Shown one piece after another: positions 8,029 to 18,515 of a DNA stretch of 64,000 nt. Positions within the stretch are counted from its first letter, which is position 1. Each line of letters starts with the position of its first letter. The notes below the pieces were generated by a model. That model saw only the letters and a list, made by a program, of their open reading frames with translations. It searched no databases and was not told the DNA's origin. The position numbers and the translations under genes were made by a program. The DNA is from Geodermatophilus obscurus (lineage in GTDB: Bacteria > Actinomycetota > Actinomycetes > Mycobacteriales > Geodermatophilaceae): the NCBI RefSeq assembly GCF_900143215.1, contig NZ_FRDM01000002.1, positions 1 through 64,000 of the forward strand. The letters are read 5' to 3'.

Positions 8029-9570
8029 TCAGCTCCTCGTGAACATGCCGAGCATGCGGCGGGTCACGGCGAAGCCGCCGAAGACGTTGATGCTGGCGAC
8101 CAGCACGGCGACCGTGGCGAGCACGGTGACCAGGGCGCTGGTGTGGCCGATCTGCAGCAGGGCGCCGACCACGATGATCCCGGAGATCGCGTTGGTGACG
8201 CTCATCAGCGGGGTGTGCAGCGCGTGGTGCACGTTGCCGATCACGTAGAAGCCCACGACGACCGCCAGCGCGAACACCGTCAGGTTGCCGATCAGCTGGT
8301 TCGGCGAGAAGGCGGCGGCCAGGAACAGCAGCAGCGCCGCCACGCCGACGACGGCCGCGGTGCGCGCGGGGGAGCGCGGCGTCTTCGGTGCCGGGGGCGG
8401 TGCGGCCGGGCGCGGCGCGGGTGCCGCGGCCGGCGTCGCGGACACCTGCACCGGGGGCGGGGGCCAGAGCAGCTCGCCGTCCCGCGCCACCGTCATCGAG
8501 CGCTGGACGACGTCGTCGAGGTCGAGGACCAGCCGCCCGTCCTTGCCGGGGGTGAGCAGCTTGACCAGGTTGACCAGGTTGGTGCCGAACAGCTGCGAGG
8601 CCTGGCCGGGCAGCCGGCCGGGCAGGTCGGTGTAGCCGATGATCGTGACCCCGTTCGGGGTGACGACGACCTCGTCGGGCACCGAGCCGGCCACGTTGCC
8701 GCCCTGCGCGGCGGCCATGTCGACCACCACGCTGCCCGGCGACATCGACGCCACCATCTCCTCGGTGATCAGCCGCGGCGCCGGCCGGCCGGGGATGAGC
8801 GCGGTGGTGATCACGATGTCGACCTCGCGGACCTGCTCGGCGTACATCGCCGCGGCCCGCCGGTCGTAGTCGGCGGAGGTGACGCTCGCGTACCCGGTGC
8901 CGCCCCCGCTGTGCTCCTCGTCGGCCGGCACCCCGACGTACTGGCCGCCCATGGAGGCGATCTGCTCGGCGACCTCCGGCCGGACGTCGGTGGCCCGCAC
9001 GACCGCGCCCAGGCTGCTGGCCGCGCCGATGGCGGCCAGCCCCGCGACGCCCGCGCCGACGACCAGGACCGTCGCGGGGGGCACCTTGCCGGCCGCGGTC
9101 ACCTGTCCGGTGAAGGAGCGGCCGAAGGCGTGCGCGGCCTCGATGACCGCCCGGTAGCCGGCGATGTTGGCCATCGAGCTGAGCACGTCCAGGGACTGGG
9201 CCCGGCTGATCCGGGGGACGGCGTCGATCGCCAGCGCGGTGATCGGGCGGCTGGCCAGCGTCGCGAGCAGGTCGGGGTCGAGCGCGGGGGCCAGCGTGCT
9301 GACCAGGACCGCGCCCTCCCGCAGCCGGCCGACCTCCTCGACGGTCGGCTTGGCCACGTGCAGGACGACGTCGGCGCCCCACGCCTGGTCGGCCGTCCCC
9401 ACCCGGGCGCCGGCCTCGCGGTAGCCGTCGTCGGGGAAGCTGGCGGCCGACCCGGCTCCGGTCTCCACCAGGACGTCGTGGCCCAGCGCGGTCAGCTGGC
9501 GCACGGTGGTCGGCGTCGCCGCCACGCGGGTCTCGCCGGGGCGGGTCTCCCGAGGCACTCCGATGAGCAC
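8029..9570 (-). CDS. pntA: NAD(P) transhydrogenase subunit alpha
   Basis: This 513-residue PntA has an N-terminal NAD-binding domain I ([15 protein letters not shown] at the start, [22 protein letters not shown] marking the Rossmann fold near residue 165, and [12 protein letters not shown]). A proline/alanine linker (about residues 370-400) joins it to three to four C-terminal membrane helices, as in the single-chain E. coli type. GTG at 9570 follows AGGAGG at a normal distance. It is cotranscribed with pntB immediately downstream. The long linker [13 protein letters not shown] is longer than in E. coli. Confidence 0.95.
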   Translation of the reverse strand: MLIGVPRETRPGETRVAATPTTVRQLTALGHDVLVETGAGSAASFPDDGYREAGARVGTADQAWGADVVLHVAKPTVEEVGRLREGAVLVSTLAPALDPDLLATLASRPITALAIDAVPRISRAQSLDVLSSMANIAGYRAVIEAAHAFGRSFTGQVTAAGKVPPATVLVVGAGVAGLAAIGAASSLGAVVRATDVRPEVAEQIASMGGQYVGVPADEEHSGGGTGYASVTSADYDRRAAAMYAEQVREVDIVITTALIPGRPAPRLITEEMVASMSPGSVVVDMAAAQGGNVAGSVPDEVVVTPNGVTIIGYTDLPGRLPGQASQLFGTNLVNLVKLLTPGKDGRLVLDLDDVVQRSMTVARDGELLWPPPPVQVSATPAAAPAPRPAAPPPAPKTPRSPARTAAVVGVAALLLFLAAAFSPNQLIGNLTVFALAVVVGFYVIGNVHHALHTPLMSVTNAISGIIVVGALLQIGHTSALVTVLATVAVLVASINVFGGFAVTRRMLGMFTRS

Positions 9571-9906
9571 GTCCGGTTCCTCCTGCACGGGTCGCTCGCC
9601 GCCCGTCTCCGGTGACGGTGCGGTCCGGTACAGCGGTGGTGCACGCCGGTGGGCGGGCGATCCGGGACGGCGTGCACTGGTGGCGCAGCCGAGGAGATCA
9701 TGCCGAACCGTGGAACAGCTCCGTGAGCGGGCTGCGTCACCCTCTGCTGCGAGCGCGCCGACCGGCCTGGGCGTCGGGGCCCGGAGCCCCCGCAAGGGTG
9801 AGGACCTCCCTTCCGGGCTGGAAGCCGCAACCCCTCCTGGCGTACTCCTCTGCAGACGGACGAGCGGCACGGACGCCGGTCGCCGTGGGTCGGCCGAGGG
9901 GGACGC
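9571..9906. other. Intergenic divergent region, no gene seen
   Basis: These 336 bases separate the divergent pntA and PAS-GGDEF-EAL genes. The pntA ribosome binding site (AGGAGG complement near 9574-9583) and the GAGGGGGAC site of the rightward gene at its end are visible. I see no coding potential, no convincing riboswitch fold and no clear palindrome in the remainder. Confidence 0.5.
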
Positions 9907-11970
9907 GTGGCAGCGACGACGGGAACCGCTGGACCGCTGGTGCCACCGGAGGTCGTCTCGTCGGTCTTCTACGGGGCCGCGGTGAGCGACACGCTGGTGC
10001 TCCTGGTCGTCGAGGTCGTGGACGGCACGCCCCGGATCGCCTGGGGCAACGAGGGCGCGACCCACCTGCTCGGCTACGGGATGGACGACCTGCGGTCGCT
10101 GTCGCTCGCCGCGCTGGTGCCCTCGCTGCGCGGCGCGGAGGTGGGGCTGCTGCTCCGCCGCGAGCGCAGCGCGCGCATGAACCTGCCCGTCCGCACCGCC
10201 AGCGGCGCCCTGGTCGGGGTGCTCGTGCTGTGCACCCCGACGCCGAGCGGGCGGACGTGGACGCTGCAGCTGGTCCCGGCCGACAGCTTGTCCGAGCGGG
10301 TCCTGCGGGCCACCACCGAGGCCTCCGCGCAGCGCCTTGCCACGCTGACCGAGCGCTCCCCGGTGCCCACGCTGCTCTCCGAGCAGGGCATGCGCCTGGC
10401 GCACGTCAACGACGCCTTCTGCAACCTGGTCGGGCTGCAGGCCGAGCAGCTGCTGGGCACCGGCTGGATGGCCACGGTGCACCCCGACGACCTCGACGGC
10501 GTCATCGAGCAGGTCGTCGCCGTCCTCGGGGGGCGCGACGGGGAGACCAGGGCCCGGCTGGGCCGCACGGACGGCACCGAGCGGACGACGGTCATCCGCT
10601 TCGCGCAGCTGTTCACCCCCGGCGTCGGGGCCGGTTTCGTCGCCACCATCGAGGACGTCACCGACCGGCTGGCCGTCGAGGCCCGGCTCGCGCACCACGC
10701 CTCCCACGACCCGCTCACCGGGCTGCCCAACCGCACCCGGCTCGCCGAGCACGTGGCCGGACGGTTCCGTCCCGGTGCCGGCGGCCTGGCCGTCATCTTC
10801 CTCGACCTGGACGACCTCACGGTCGTCAACGAGTCGCTCGGCCACGCGGCCGGCGACGAGTTGCTCGTGGAGGTCGCCGCCCGGCTGCGCGCCACCGTGC
10901 GGCCCGGCGACCTGGTGGCCCGCTTCGGCGGCGACGAGTTCGTCGTGGTCTGCGAGGGCGTGGACGCGGCCGACGCGGTGGCCCTGGCGGAGCGGATCGG
11001 CGCGGCGCTGGCGTTGCCGGTGCGCCTGTGCGGGGTCGACGTCCGCCCGCACGCCAGCGTGGGCGTCACCGTGCAGACCGCTGAGCACTGCGCGGCCGAG
11101 GACCTGATCCGCGACGGCGACATCGCGGTGTGCCAGGCCAAGGCCGGCGGCAGGGGCCGGATCACCGTGCTCGACCAGCGGGCCCGGGCCGAGGCGCGGG
11201 ACAGGCTGCGGCTGGTCGCCGAGCTGCGCGAGGCGATCGAGCGCAGGGAGGTCACGCTGCACTACCAGCCGATCTTCCGCGCCGACGACGGCACCCCGGT
11301 GGCCGTCGAGTCGCTGGCCCGCTGGCACTCCCCGCTGCGCGGCCCGATCAGCCCGGCGGTGTTCGTCGCGCTGGCCGAGGAGAGCGGGCTGATCGGCGCG
11401 CTCGGCCTGCTGGTGCTCGACGAGACCTGCCGCCAGCTGGCCGAGTGGGACCGCCTCCTGGACGACGCCGCCCCGCAGCGGGCCAACGTCAACGTCTCGG
11501 CGCTGCCGCTCGACGACCGGCTGCAGGGCCACGTGCTCGCCGCCCTGGAGCGGCACGGGCTGCACCCGTCGCGGCTGTCGATCGAGATCACCGAGTCCGC
11601 CTTGGTGGAGGACCCGTCCGCGGCCCGCGAGGTGCTCGTGCAGCTGCGCGACCTCGGCGTCTCGCTGGCCATCGACGACTTCGGCACCGGCTGCTCGTCG
11701 CTGGCCCACCTGCGCCACCTGCCGGTGGACGTCCTCAAGGTGGACCGCTCGTTCGTCGCCGAGCTCGCCGACGGGCACGCCGAGATCGCCTCGGCGGTCA
11801 TCGCGCTGGCCCGCAGCCTCGACCTGACGACCGTGGCGGAGGGCGTGGAGACCGCGGAGCAGGCGGCGCGGCTCGCCGACCTCGGGGCCGGCTTCCTGCA
11901 GGGCTTCGCCCTCGCCCGGCCGATGACCGGCCGCCGCGCCGCTGCCTGGTACGCCGCCTCCGCCCGATGA
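9907..11970 (+). CDS. PAS-GGDEF-EAL cyclic di-GMP turnover protein
   Basis: The 687-residue cytoplasmic protein has a PAS-like region (about 143-255), a GGDEF domain with intact RFGGDEF near residue 340, and an EAL domain from about 450 to the end. The product-inhibition site RPGD lies five residues before GGDEF, as in active, feedback-inhibited diguanylate cyclases. In the EAL domain the signature reads ESL (about 466), keeping the metal-binding Glu, and DDFGTG (about 590) is intact, so phosphodiesterase activity is plausible. It has no membrane helices. GTG at 9907 has GAGGGGGAC upstream. Its stop overlaps the HDOD start (ATGA), so the two are translated together. Confidence 0.92.
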   Translation: MAATTGTAGPLVPPEVVSSVFYGAAVSDTLVLLVVEVVDGTPRIAWGNEGATHLLGYGMDDLRSLSLAALVPSLRGAEVGLLLRRERSARMNLPVRTASGALVGVLVLCTPTPSGRTWTLQLVPADSLSERVLRATTEASAQRLATLTERSPVPTLLSEQGMRLAHVNDAFCNLVGLQAEQLLGTGWMATVHPDDLDGVIEQVVAVLGGRDGETRARLGRTDGTERTTVIRFAQLFTPGVGAGFVATIEDVTDRLAVEARLAHHASHDPLTGLPNRTRLAEHVAGRFRPGAGGLAVIFLDLDDLTVVNESLGHAAGDELLVEVAARLRATVRPGDLVARFGGDEFVVVCEGVDAADAVALAERIGAALALPVRLCGVDVRPHASVGVTVQTAEHCAAEDLIRDGDIAVCQAKAGGRGRITVLDQRARAEARDRLRLVAELREAIERREVTLHYQPIFRADDGTPVAVESLARWHSPLRGPISPAVFVALAEESGLIGALGLLVLDETCRQLAEWDRLLDDAAPQRANVNVSALPLDDRLQGHVLAALERHGLHPSRLSIEITESALVEDPSAAREVLVQLRDLGVSLAIDDFGTGCSSLAHLRHLPVDVLKVDRSFVAELADGHAEIASAVIALARSLDLTTVAEGVETAEQAARLADLGAGFLQGFALARPMTGRRAAAWYAASAR

Positions 11971-12824
11971 CCGTCAGCCGCCTCGTCCCCCCGGGAGCAG
12001 CCGTGCGCACGACCCCGCCCGCCACCCCGTCCGCCGACCTCGAGGCGGTGCTGAGCAGCATCGACACGATGGCCGCGCAGCAGCCGATCGCCGCGCGGAT
12101 CGTGGCGATGGCCGACTCCGACGACACCGACGCGCGCACCCTCGCCCGGACCCTGGCCTCCGATGTCGCGCTGGCCGGCCGGGTTCTGAAGCTGGCCAAC
12201 TCCGCCTACTTCGGCATGCGGGGGCGGGTCGGCTCGCTGCAGATCGCGGTCACCGTCGTCGGCTTCCCCACCGTGCGCACCATGGCCACCGTCGCGCTGG
12301 CCGGCCTGGACGACGAGTCGCGGCTGCCCGAGGGGTTCTGGGGGATGAGCAGCTGCGTCGCACTGGGCGCCGCCACCCTCGCCCCGCGGTTCGGCGAGCG
12401 CCCGCAGGACGCCCTGTGCCTGGGCCTGCTGGCTCCGCTCGGCGTCGCGCTGCTCCACCACACCGACGCCGACGGCTACGCCGAGCTGACCGCCGCCGAG
12501 CCGACCGCCGCGGGTCGCCGCGCGGCGGAGGTGCGCCGCTACGGCATCCACGCCCACCGGCTCACCGCGGTGGCGCTCGAGCAGTGGGGGTTCCCGCCGA
12601 GCATGGTCACCCCGCTGGGCGCGGTCGACGACTGCAGCAGGCCGGAGGGTGCGCTGCTCCGGGCGGCGCTGGAGCTGGCGGCCCGGCTGACGGCCGGGGA
12701 CCACGTGCCGGTGCCGGTCGAGCAGCTCACCGGCGGTCAACTGCGCGAGGACGCCGTCCCGCCGGTGCTGGAGCGGGTGCGCGCCGAGGCCGACGAGCTG
12801 CGCCTGGCGATGCTGGGGGAGTAG
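11967..12824 (+). CDS. HDOD domain-containing protein
   Basis: The 285-residue protein carries an HDOD domain (about residues 25-210). It is recognised by [20 protein letters not shown], by [14 protein letters not shown], and by later [14 protein letters not shown] where true HD hydrolases have metal-binding residues. HDOD proteins are usually catalytically inactive scaffolds in signalling, often next to GGDEF/EAL genes as here. The start overlaps the upstream stop by four bases (ATG at 11967). GTG at 12003 is an alternative start with GGGAGCAG before it. The pair probably forms one cyclic di-GMP signalling unit. Confidence 0.85.
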   Translation: MTVSRLVPPGAAVRTTPPATPSADLEAVLSSIDTMAAQQPIAARIVAMADSDDTDARTLARTLASDVALAGRVLKLANSAYFGMRGRVGSLQIAVTVVGFPTVRTMATVALAGLDDESRLPEGFWGMSSCVALGAATLAPRFGERPQDALCLGLLAPLGVALLHHTDADGYAELTAAEPTAAGRRAAEVRRYGIHAHRLTAVALEQWGFPPSMVTPLGAVDDCSRPEGALLRAALELAARLTAGDHVPVPVEQLTGGQLREDAVPPVLERVRAEADELRLAMLGE

Positions 12825-12830
12825 GGCGTC

Positions 12831-14084
12831 TCACGGCCCGGCGGCCTGCACCCGGTCGGCCACGTCGCGCAGGACCGCCGGCCAGTCGTCGATGCCGTAG
12901 TCCCGGCCCATGCGGACGACGACCACGTCGGTGGCGGGGTCGACGTAGACGTACTGGCCCTTGTTGCCGCGCGCGGAGAAGCGCCCCTCCCGCTCCGTGT
13001 CGACCCACCACCAGTACTGGTAGTGCTCGGCCGGGTCCGCAGAGGTGTCGCGGGCGGTGGCCTCGGCGACCCAGGCCGCCGGCACCACCTGGCGGTCGCC
13101 CACGCGGCCCTCGTGGGCGAACAGGTACCCGAAGCGGGCGTAGTCCACGGCCCGGGCGTTGAAGCCGCTCTCCATCTTCGGGAAACCGGAGGCCTCGCTG
13201 TCGGCGCTCCACGACGCGTCGGCCTCGGCGCCGAGCGGCTGCCACAGCACCTCGCTCGCGTAGTCCGCCACCGGGGTCCCGGTGGCCCGCTCCAGGACCA
13301 GCCCCATGAGCAGCGGGTTGTAGTTGTCGTAGTGCCAGCGGACGCCCGGGGCCTCGTCGATCCGCACCGAGAGGGCCGTCGCGCGCAGGTCGGGCGAGTA
13401 GTAGGTGACCGAGTCGTCGCTCCACGGCAGCCCCTGCTCCTCGTAGTGCAGCCCCGACGACATGGTGATCAGGGACCGCAGGGAAACCCGGGCGAAGTCG
13501 GGGTCGCGGTCCAGCAGTTCGGGCACGTAGGCAGTGACCGGGTCGTCCAGGCTGCCGATCTCCCCGCGGTCGAGCGCGATGCCGACCAGGGTCGAGAGGA
13601 TCGACTTCGCGACGGAGAACGACGTCTGGGTCGCCTCCCGGCCGCCGCCGTGCAGGTACCGCTCGTCGACGCGCTCGTCCCCGCGGAGCACGAGGAAGGC
13701 CTGCGTCCCGGTGCGCTCGAGCAGGGCGTCCAGGTCCTCGGTGTGGCCGTCGGGCAGGGTCACCTCGTCGAGGACGCCGACGGGCAGGGACCCCGGCCGG
13801 AGTTCCAGGGTCCGCGGCCCCGCCGGGACCGGCAGCGCCGGGAAGCGCCGCCAGTCGTCGACGTCGGCGTCGCGCCAGATGACCGCCCGCGCGACCGCGG
13901 AGGAGTCGAGCGCGGCCAGCGCCCAGAGCTGCACGCCGGCGCCGGTCACCGCCAGGAAGGCCAGGGCCGCGACCAGCGCGGTGACCGGCCGCCCGCGCCG
14001 ACGGCGGACGAGCCGGGCGGCGCCCCAGGCGGCAAGGCCGGCGGCCGCGAGGAGCAGCGGCACGAGCAGCGGGGAGGTGAGCAC
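12831..14084 (-). CDS. Membrane-anchored serine hydrolase (class C beta-lactamase fold)
   Basis: This 417-residue protein has two N-terminal hydrophobic helices (about 3-25 and 34-58) and an extracytoplasmic beta-lactamase/penicillin-binding domain. The SxxK nucleophile motif is SVAK (about 158-161), and the YxN motif is probably YDNYN near residue 245. A C-terminal KGQYVYVDPATDVVVVRMG strand completes the fold. These proteins are esterases or peptidases acting on cell-wall or secondary substrates; the substrate is unknown. TAGCCT six bases before the GTG suggests a leaderless transcript. It is convergent with the HDOD gene. Confidence 0.85.
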   Translation of the reverse strand: MLTSPLLVPLLLAAAGLAAWGAARLVRRRRGRPVTALVAALAFLAVTGAGVQLWALAALDSSAVARAVIWRDADVDDWRRFPALPVPAGPRTLELRPGSLPVGVLDEVTLPDGHTEDLDALLERTGTQAFLVLRGDERVDERYLHGGGREATQTSFSVAKSILSTLVGIALDRGEIGSLDDPVTAYVPELLDRDPDFARVSLRSLITMSSGLHYEEQGLPWSDDSVTYYSPDLRATALSVRIDEAPGVRWHYDNYNPLLMGLVLERATGTPVADYASEVLWQPLGAEADASWSADSEASGFPKMESGFNARAVDYARFGYLFAHEGRVGDRQVVPAAWVAEATARDTSADPAEHYQYWWWVDTEREGRFSARGNKGQYVYVDPATDVVVVRMGRDYGIDDWPAVLRDVADRVQAAGP

Positions 14085-14154
14085 ACCGGGAGGCTAGGGA
14101 GGCGGACCGGCGCCCGGGCGTGCGGGCCGCCGGCGCCCGTTCCCGCAGGCGGCA

Positions 14155-14187
14155 GCGGCCGGCGCCCTCCGAGAGGACGCCGGCCGC
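14155..14187. terminator. Hairpin terminator of the acyl-CoA dehydrogenase operon
   Basis: GCGGCCGGCG (14155-14164) pairs perfectly with CGCCGGCCGC (14178-14187). After one mismatch the inner CCTC and GAGG also pair, leaving a very short loop. It lies 14 bases past the stop of the leftward acyl-CoA dehydrogenase gene and before the serine hydrolase promoter. Confidence 0.65.
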
Positions 14188-14200
14188 AGCTCCTTGCTGG

Positions 14201-15352
14201 CTACCCGGTGTAGGGCGCGCCCAGCGGGTCGACCGTCTCGTGCGCGTCGACGTCCTCGGCCAGGCGGGACAGCGCCCAGTCGCCGTCGCCCAGGACGTGG
14301 TCGATCGCGGTGAGCCGGCTGGTGTGGTGGCCGACCGTGTACTCGGCGGTCACCCCGATCCCGCCGTGCAGCTGGATCGCCTCCTTGCCGATGTGCCGGC
14401 CGGCGCGGCTCGTCTGCAGCCGGGCGCGATCGGCCGCGGCGATGACGTCCCCGCCGGCGTCGACGACCATCGACGCCCACAGCGCGGTGCTGCGGGCCAG
14501 CTCGAGCGAGACGTACATGTCCGCGGCGCGGAAGGTGAGCGCCTGGAACCGGTTGAGCGTCACGCCGAACTGCTTGCGGGTCTTGAGGTACTCGGCGGTG
14601 GTGCGCAGCGCCGTGTCCATCGACCCGATGGCCTCGTGGGCGTAGGCGATGCGCGCCTCGGCGAGCACCCGCTCGATCTGTGCGGTCCGGTCGGCAGTGC
14701 CCTCGCCGAGCAGCTCGGCCGGGGTGCCCTCGAAGCGGACGTTCGCCGCGCGGCCACCGTCGTGGGTGCGGTAGCCGGTGCGGGTCAGGCCCGCCGCGTC
14801 GCCGCGGACGAGGAACAGCGCCGTGCCGCCCTCGACGACCGCGCTCACCACGAGGACGTCGGCCCGCGCACCGTTGAGGACCGGCTCCTTGACGCCGGTG
14901 AGCGTCCAGGAGCCGCCGTCCTGCGTGGCGGTGACGGCCGCGGCCGACGGGCTCCAGCGGGTGCCGGGCTCGGCGTGCGCGACGGCGGCCAGCGTCGTCC
15001 CCTCGGCGATGCCGGCGAGGACCTCGGCCTTCTGGGCGTCGGTGCCGACGGCGGCGACCAGGCCGCCAGCCAGCACGACCGCCTCGACGAAGGGCTCGGG
15101 TGCGAGCACCCGGCCGATCTCCTCGGCGACGACCGCGACCTCGATCGGCCCGGCGCCCATGCCGCCGTGCTCCTCGGCGAAGGGCAGGCCCAGCAGCCCC
15201 ATCTCGGCCAGCCGCGACCAGGTCTTCTCGTCGAAGCCCGGATCGCTCGCGGTCACCCGGCGGCGCTGCTCGCCGTCGCCGTAGGCGCGCTCCAGCAGAC
15301 CGCGCACGGCCCCCCGGAGGTCGTTCTGCTCACTGTCGAAGGTGAAGTCCAC
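14201..15352 (-). CDS. Acyl-CoA dehydrogenase family protein
   Basis: This 383-residue flavoprotein has the standard three-part architecture: N-terminal helices with LLGLPFAEEHGGMG (about 54-67), a central beta-barrel (GSWTLTGVKEPVLNGARAD) and C-terminal helices containing RKQFGVTLNRFQ and AIQLHGGIGVTAEY. These bind FAD and the acyl-CoA. It is the shorter, second gene of a leftward pair, seven bases after the first. Adjacent pairs of this kind in actinobacteria often form alpha2-beta2 heterotetramers for steroid or branched side-chain oxidation, so a heteromer is inferred. The exact substrate cannot be read from the sequence. Confidence 0.9.
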   Translation of the reverse strand: MDFTFDSEQNDLRGAVRGLLERAYGDGEQRRRVTASDPGFDEKTWSRLAEMGLLGLPFAEEHGGMGAGPIEVAVVAEEIGRVLAPEPFVEAVVLAGGLVAAVGTDAQKAEVLAGIAEGTTLAAVAHAEPGTRWSPSAAAVTATQDGGSWTLTGVKEPVLNGARADVLVVSAVVEGGTALFLVRGDAAGLTRTGYRTHDGGRAANVRFEGTPAELLGEGTADRTAQIERVLAEARIAYAHEAIGSMDTALRTTAEYLKTRKQFGVTLNRFQALTFRAADMYVSLELARSTALWASMVVDAGGDVIAAADRARLQTSRAGRHIGKEAIQLHGGIGVTAEYTVGHHTSRLTAIDHVLGDGDWALSRLAEDVDAHETVDPLGAPYTG

Positions 15353-15359
15353 GGTTGCC

Positions 15360-16535
<1,176 letters not shown>

Positions 16536-16611
16536 CGGACCTCTCTCCTGACGTCGGCCACCCTCGTCGTCACTGCGTCTCGCAGGGTGGGGGACCGACG
16601 ATCCCACACGA

Positions 16612-16627
16612 GCTACCGGCCGGTAGC
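16612..16627. promoter_or_regulatory. Palindromic operator upstream of acyl-CoA dehydrogenase operon
   Basis: GCTACCGGCCGGTAGC is a perfect 16-bp palindrome located 77 bases upstream of the first acyl-CoA dehydrogenase start, between that gene and the divergent zinc-ribbon gene. The shape fits a TetR-family operator. No regulator gene is adjacent, so the cognate protein would be encoded elsewhere. Confidence 0.5.
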
Positions 16628-16813
16628 CCCCGGGGCGCGGTGGGCGGCGTGGCGTGTCCTCGGCGGCGCGTCGTGCTCCGTCGGTGTGCGCCGCTGAGCA
16701 GTTTCCGCGCCGCTGGCTGCGCATCCGCGCACACGGTCGCCGGCGGGGCTGCCCAGGTCGTCCCGAGCCCCGCGCGGGGGAACGCGCGGCCCGCGTCGCC
16801 CGTTCGCCGGGAC

Positions 16814-17188
16814 ATGGAGCTGACCTGTCCCAAGTGCCACGGCACGATGCGCACCTACGAGCGCAACGGGGTGCACGTCGACCAGTGCACGGAGTGCCGC
16901 GGCATCTTCCTCGACCGCGGTGAGCTGGAGCGGCTGGTCGACGCCGAGAACGCCTGGCATGGGGGTGGCCGGTCGTCCACGCCGTCCTCGTCGTCGGCCG
17001 CGTACGGCGGGGCGGGTCACTCGACCAGCGGCCCCGGCTCGGGCGGCCCCGGCTCCGCCGGAGGGTACGGCGCCGGCGGGCTCGGCGCGGTGGTCGGCGA
17101 GGTGCTCAGCCAGGTGCAGAAGAAGCAGCACTCCTCCGGTCACGGGCACAAGCGCAAGCAGTCGTTCCTGGGCGAGCTGTTCGGCTGA
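16814..17188 (+). CDS. TFIIB-type zinc-ribbon protein
   Basis: This 124-residue protein opens with a zinc ribbon: CPKC at residues 5-8 and CTEC at about 25-28, followed by GIFLDRGELERL, the pattern of the zf-TFIIB (DUF) domain. A Gly/Ser-rich linker (about 45-85) leads to a short helix and a basic HGHKRKQSFLGELF tail. Homologues are common in bacteria with unknown function. ATG at 16814 gives the standard N-terminus. The gene is divergent from the acyl-CoA dehydrogenase operon. Confidence 0.85.
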   Translation: MELTCPKCHGTMRTYERNGVHVDQCTECRGIFLDRGELERLVDAENAWHGGGRSSTPSSSSAAYGGAGHSTSGPGSGGPGSAGGYGAGGLGAVVGEVLSQVQKKQHSSGHGHKRKQSFLGELFG

Positions 17189-17230
17189 GGTCGCGAGCGT
17201 CGCCGCCCTCCGCGGGGGACGCTGGGAGGC

Positions 17231-18058
17231 GTGTTCGACGTCGACTGGATGGGCCAGTTGGCCCGCGAGGTGCTGAGGGAGCGGCTGCCCGCGCTGATAG
17301 CCGAGGCGTGCGCGTGGAGCGTCGGGATGTCCGACCGGCCGCACCACGAGCGGCGCCGCGGCCGGCTGGGCGAGACCGGCGGGACGATCGGCGACCGGAT
17401 CGCCCGCGAGCAGCCGCTGTCCGGCGAGGAGGACGGCCGGCTCGACCTCGGCGACGCCAGGCCGGGCAGTTTCCGCGACGTGCTCAACGCGGTGGACGCC
17501 GCCGGGGTGCTCTACGCCGACCGGTTCGACCGCGAGGTGCTCGAGCCGTTCGTGCTGGGCACCTGCGTGCTCGCTGCTGAGCGGGCACGGGCCACCCGGC
17601 CGGTGGCGTGGGCCGAGCTGCTCGACGACCTCGGGGAGGACGGCCGCGACCTGGTCGGGATCGTCCGGGCGGGGGAGTGGGAGGCGTCGCTGCGCACCGA
17701 GGCCGAGCACCTGGTGCTGGCCGCGCTGGCCGACGTGCCGCTGCTGGAGGTCGAGGCCGAGGGGCTGCCGTTGTCGCTGGTGCGCGCGGCCGAGGCGCTG
17801 ACGCGGGAGGCCGCGACCTCCCCGCCGCCGCCCGCGCCGGCGGGGGAGGACCCGGCGGCGTCCGGCGCGGTCTTCCTCGCCCGGGCCGCGCTCGCGGACC
17901 TCGGCGAGCCGGTGCCGCCCTCGTGGGCCGACCGGGTGCTGACCGCGCTGCTGGCCGAGGGCATCGAGCCCGACGAGCTGCCCGCCGTCCTGCCGCACCT
18001 GCCGCTGGCGCCGGGCACCGCGGACGCCGTCCTCACCTTGCTCGACGCCGGCCGCTGA
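17231..18058 (+). CDS. Hypothetical protein
   Basis: This is a 275-residue acidic, largely helical protein without membrane helices or recognised motifs. Residues 1-25 (VFDVDWMGQLAREVLRERLP) look amphipathic. A proline/alanine linker near 196-207 (SPPPPAPAGE) divides it into a larger N-terminal and a shorter C-terminal helical part. GTG at 17231 is the first start in frame after the previous gene. It lies between two other small unknown genes on the same strand, and I cannot assign a function. Confidence 0.6.
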   Translation: MFDVDWMGQLAREVLRERLPALIAEACAWSVGMSDRPHHERRRGRLGETGGTIGDRIAREQPLSGEEDGRLDLGDARPGSFRDVLNAVDAAGVLYADRFDREVLEPFVLGTCVLAAERARATRPVAWAELLDDLGEDGRDLVGIVRAGEWEASLRTEAEHLVLAALADVPLLEVEAEGLPLSLVRAAEALTREAATSPPPPAPAGEDPAASGAVFLARAALADLGEPVPPSWADRVLTALLAEGIEPDELPAVLPHLPLAPGTADAVLTLLDAGR

Positions 18059-18178
18059 CCACCCGTCAGGTTCGGGCGGGCATCCTGGACACCGCCCTCG
18101 CGCCGGGGTGCCTCCCTCCGTCACGATGGGCGGGGTGGTGGTCCCGGGTGGCGGGGTGCCCGGTGGACGGAGGACGGA

Positions 18179-18490
18179 ATGTCGGAACAGCAGCCGGTCG
18201 AGCCCGACGCGATCATCGGGAGGGACGGCGCTGCGATCCCGGGCCGGCACGGTTCCGGTGGAGCGCTGCAGCCGCTCCCCGCGCTGATCCCGGCGCTCGC
18301 GCGCGTGGCGCTCGCCGGGCCGCTGCTGACCGCGTCGGCGGTCGCGCTCACCGCGGCCGCGGCCGCCAAGGCGGTCGAGGTGGCCGGCCGGGTGGCCCGG
18401 CAGCGGATGGGTGCTGACGCGGTGCAGCAGGTGTTCCCCGGCGGGCTCGAGGTCACCTGGACCAGGATCGAGATCCGCTGGACCCCGTGA
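18179..18490 (+). CDS. Hypothetical small protein with a hydrophobic segment
   Basis: The 103-residue product has a hydrophobic helix at about residues 35-65 (LPALIPALARVALAGPLL then TASAVALTAAAAAKAV), long enough to span or dip into a membrane. A short C-terminal strand GLEVTWTRIEIRWTP follows. ATG at 18179 follows a GGAGGACGG ribosome binding site. No family was recognised. Its stop lies 25 bases from the convergent pobA stop. Confidence 0.65.
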   Translation: MSEQQPVEPDAIIGRDGAAIPGRHGSGGALQPLPALIPALARVALAGPLLTASAVALTAAAAAKAVEVAGRVARQRMGADAVQQVFPGGLEVTWTRIEIRWTP

Positions 18491-18515
18491 CCGGCGACCG
18501 GTCATCCCCGCGGGG

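Noticed and set aside
9571..9906. Cyclic di-GMP riboswitch before the GGDEF-EAL gene
   Set aside because: The conserved core elements of the known GEMM classes were not found in the 336 bases.
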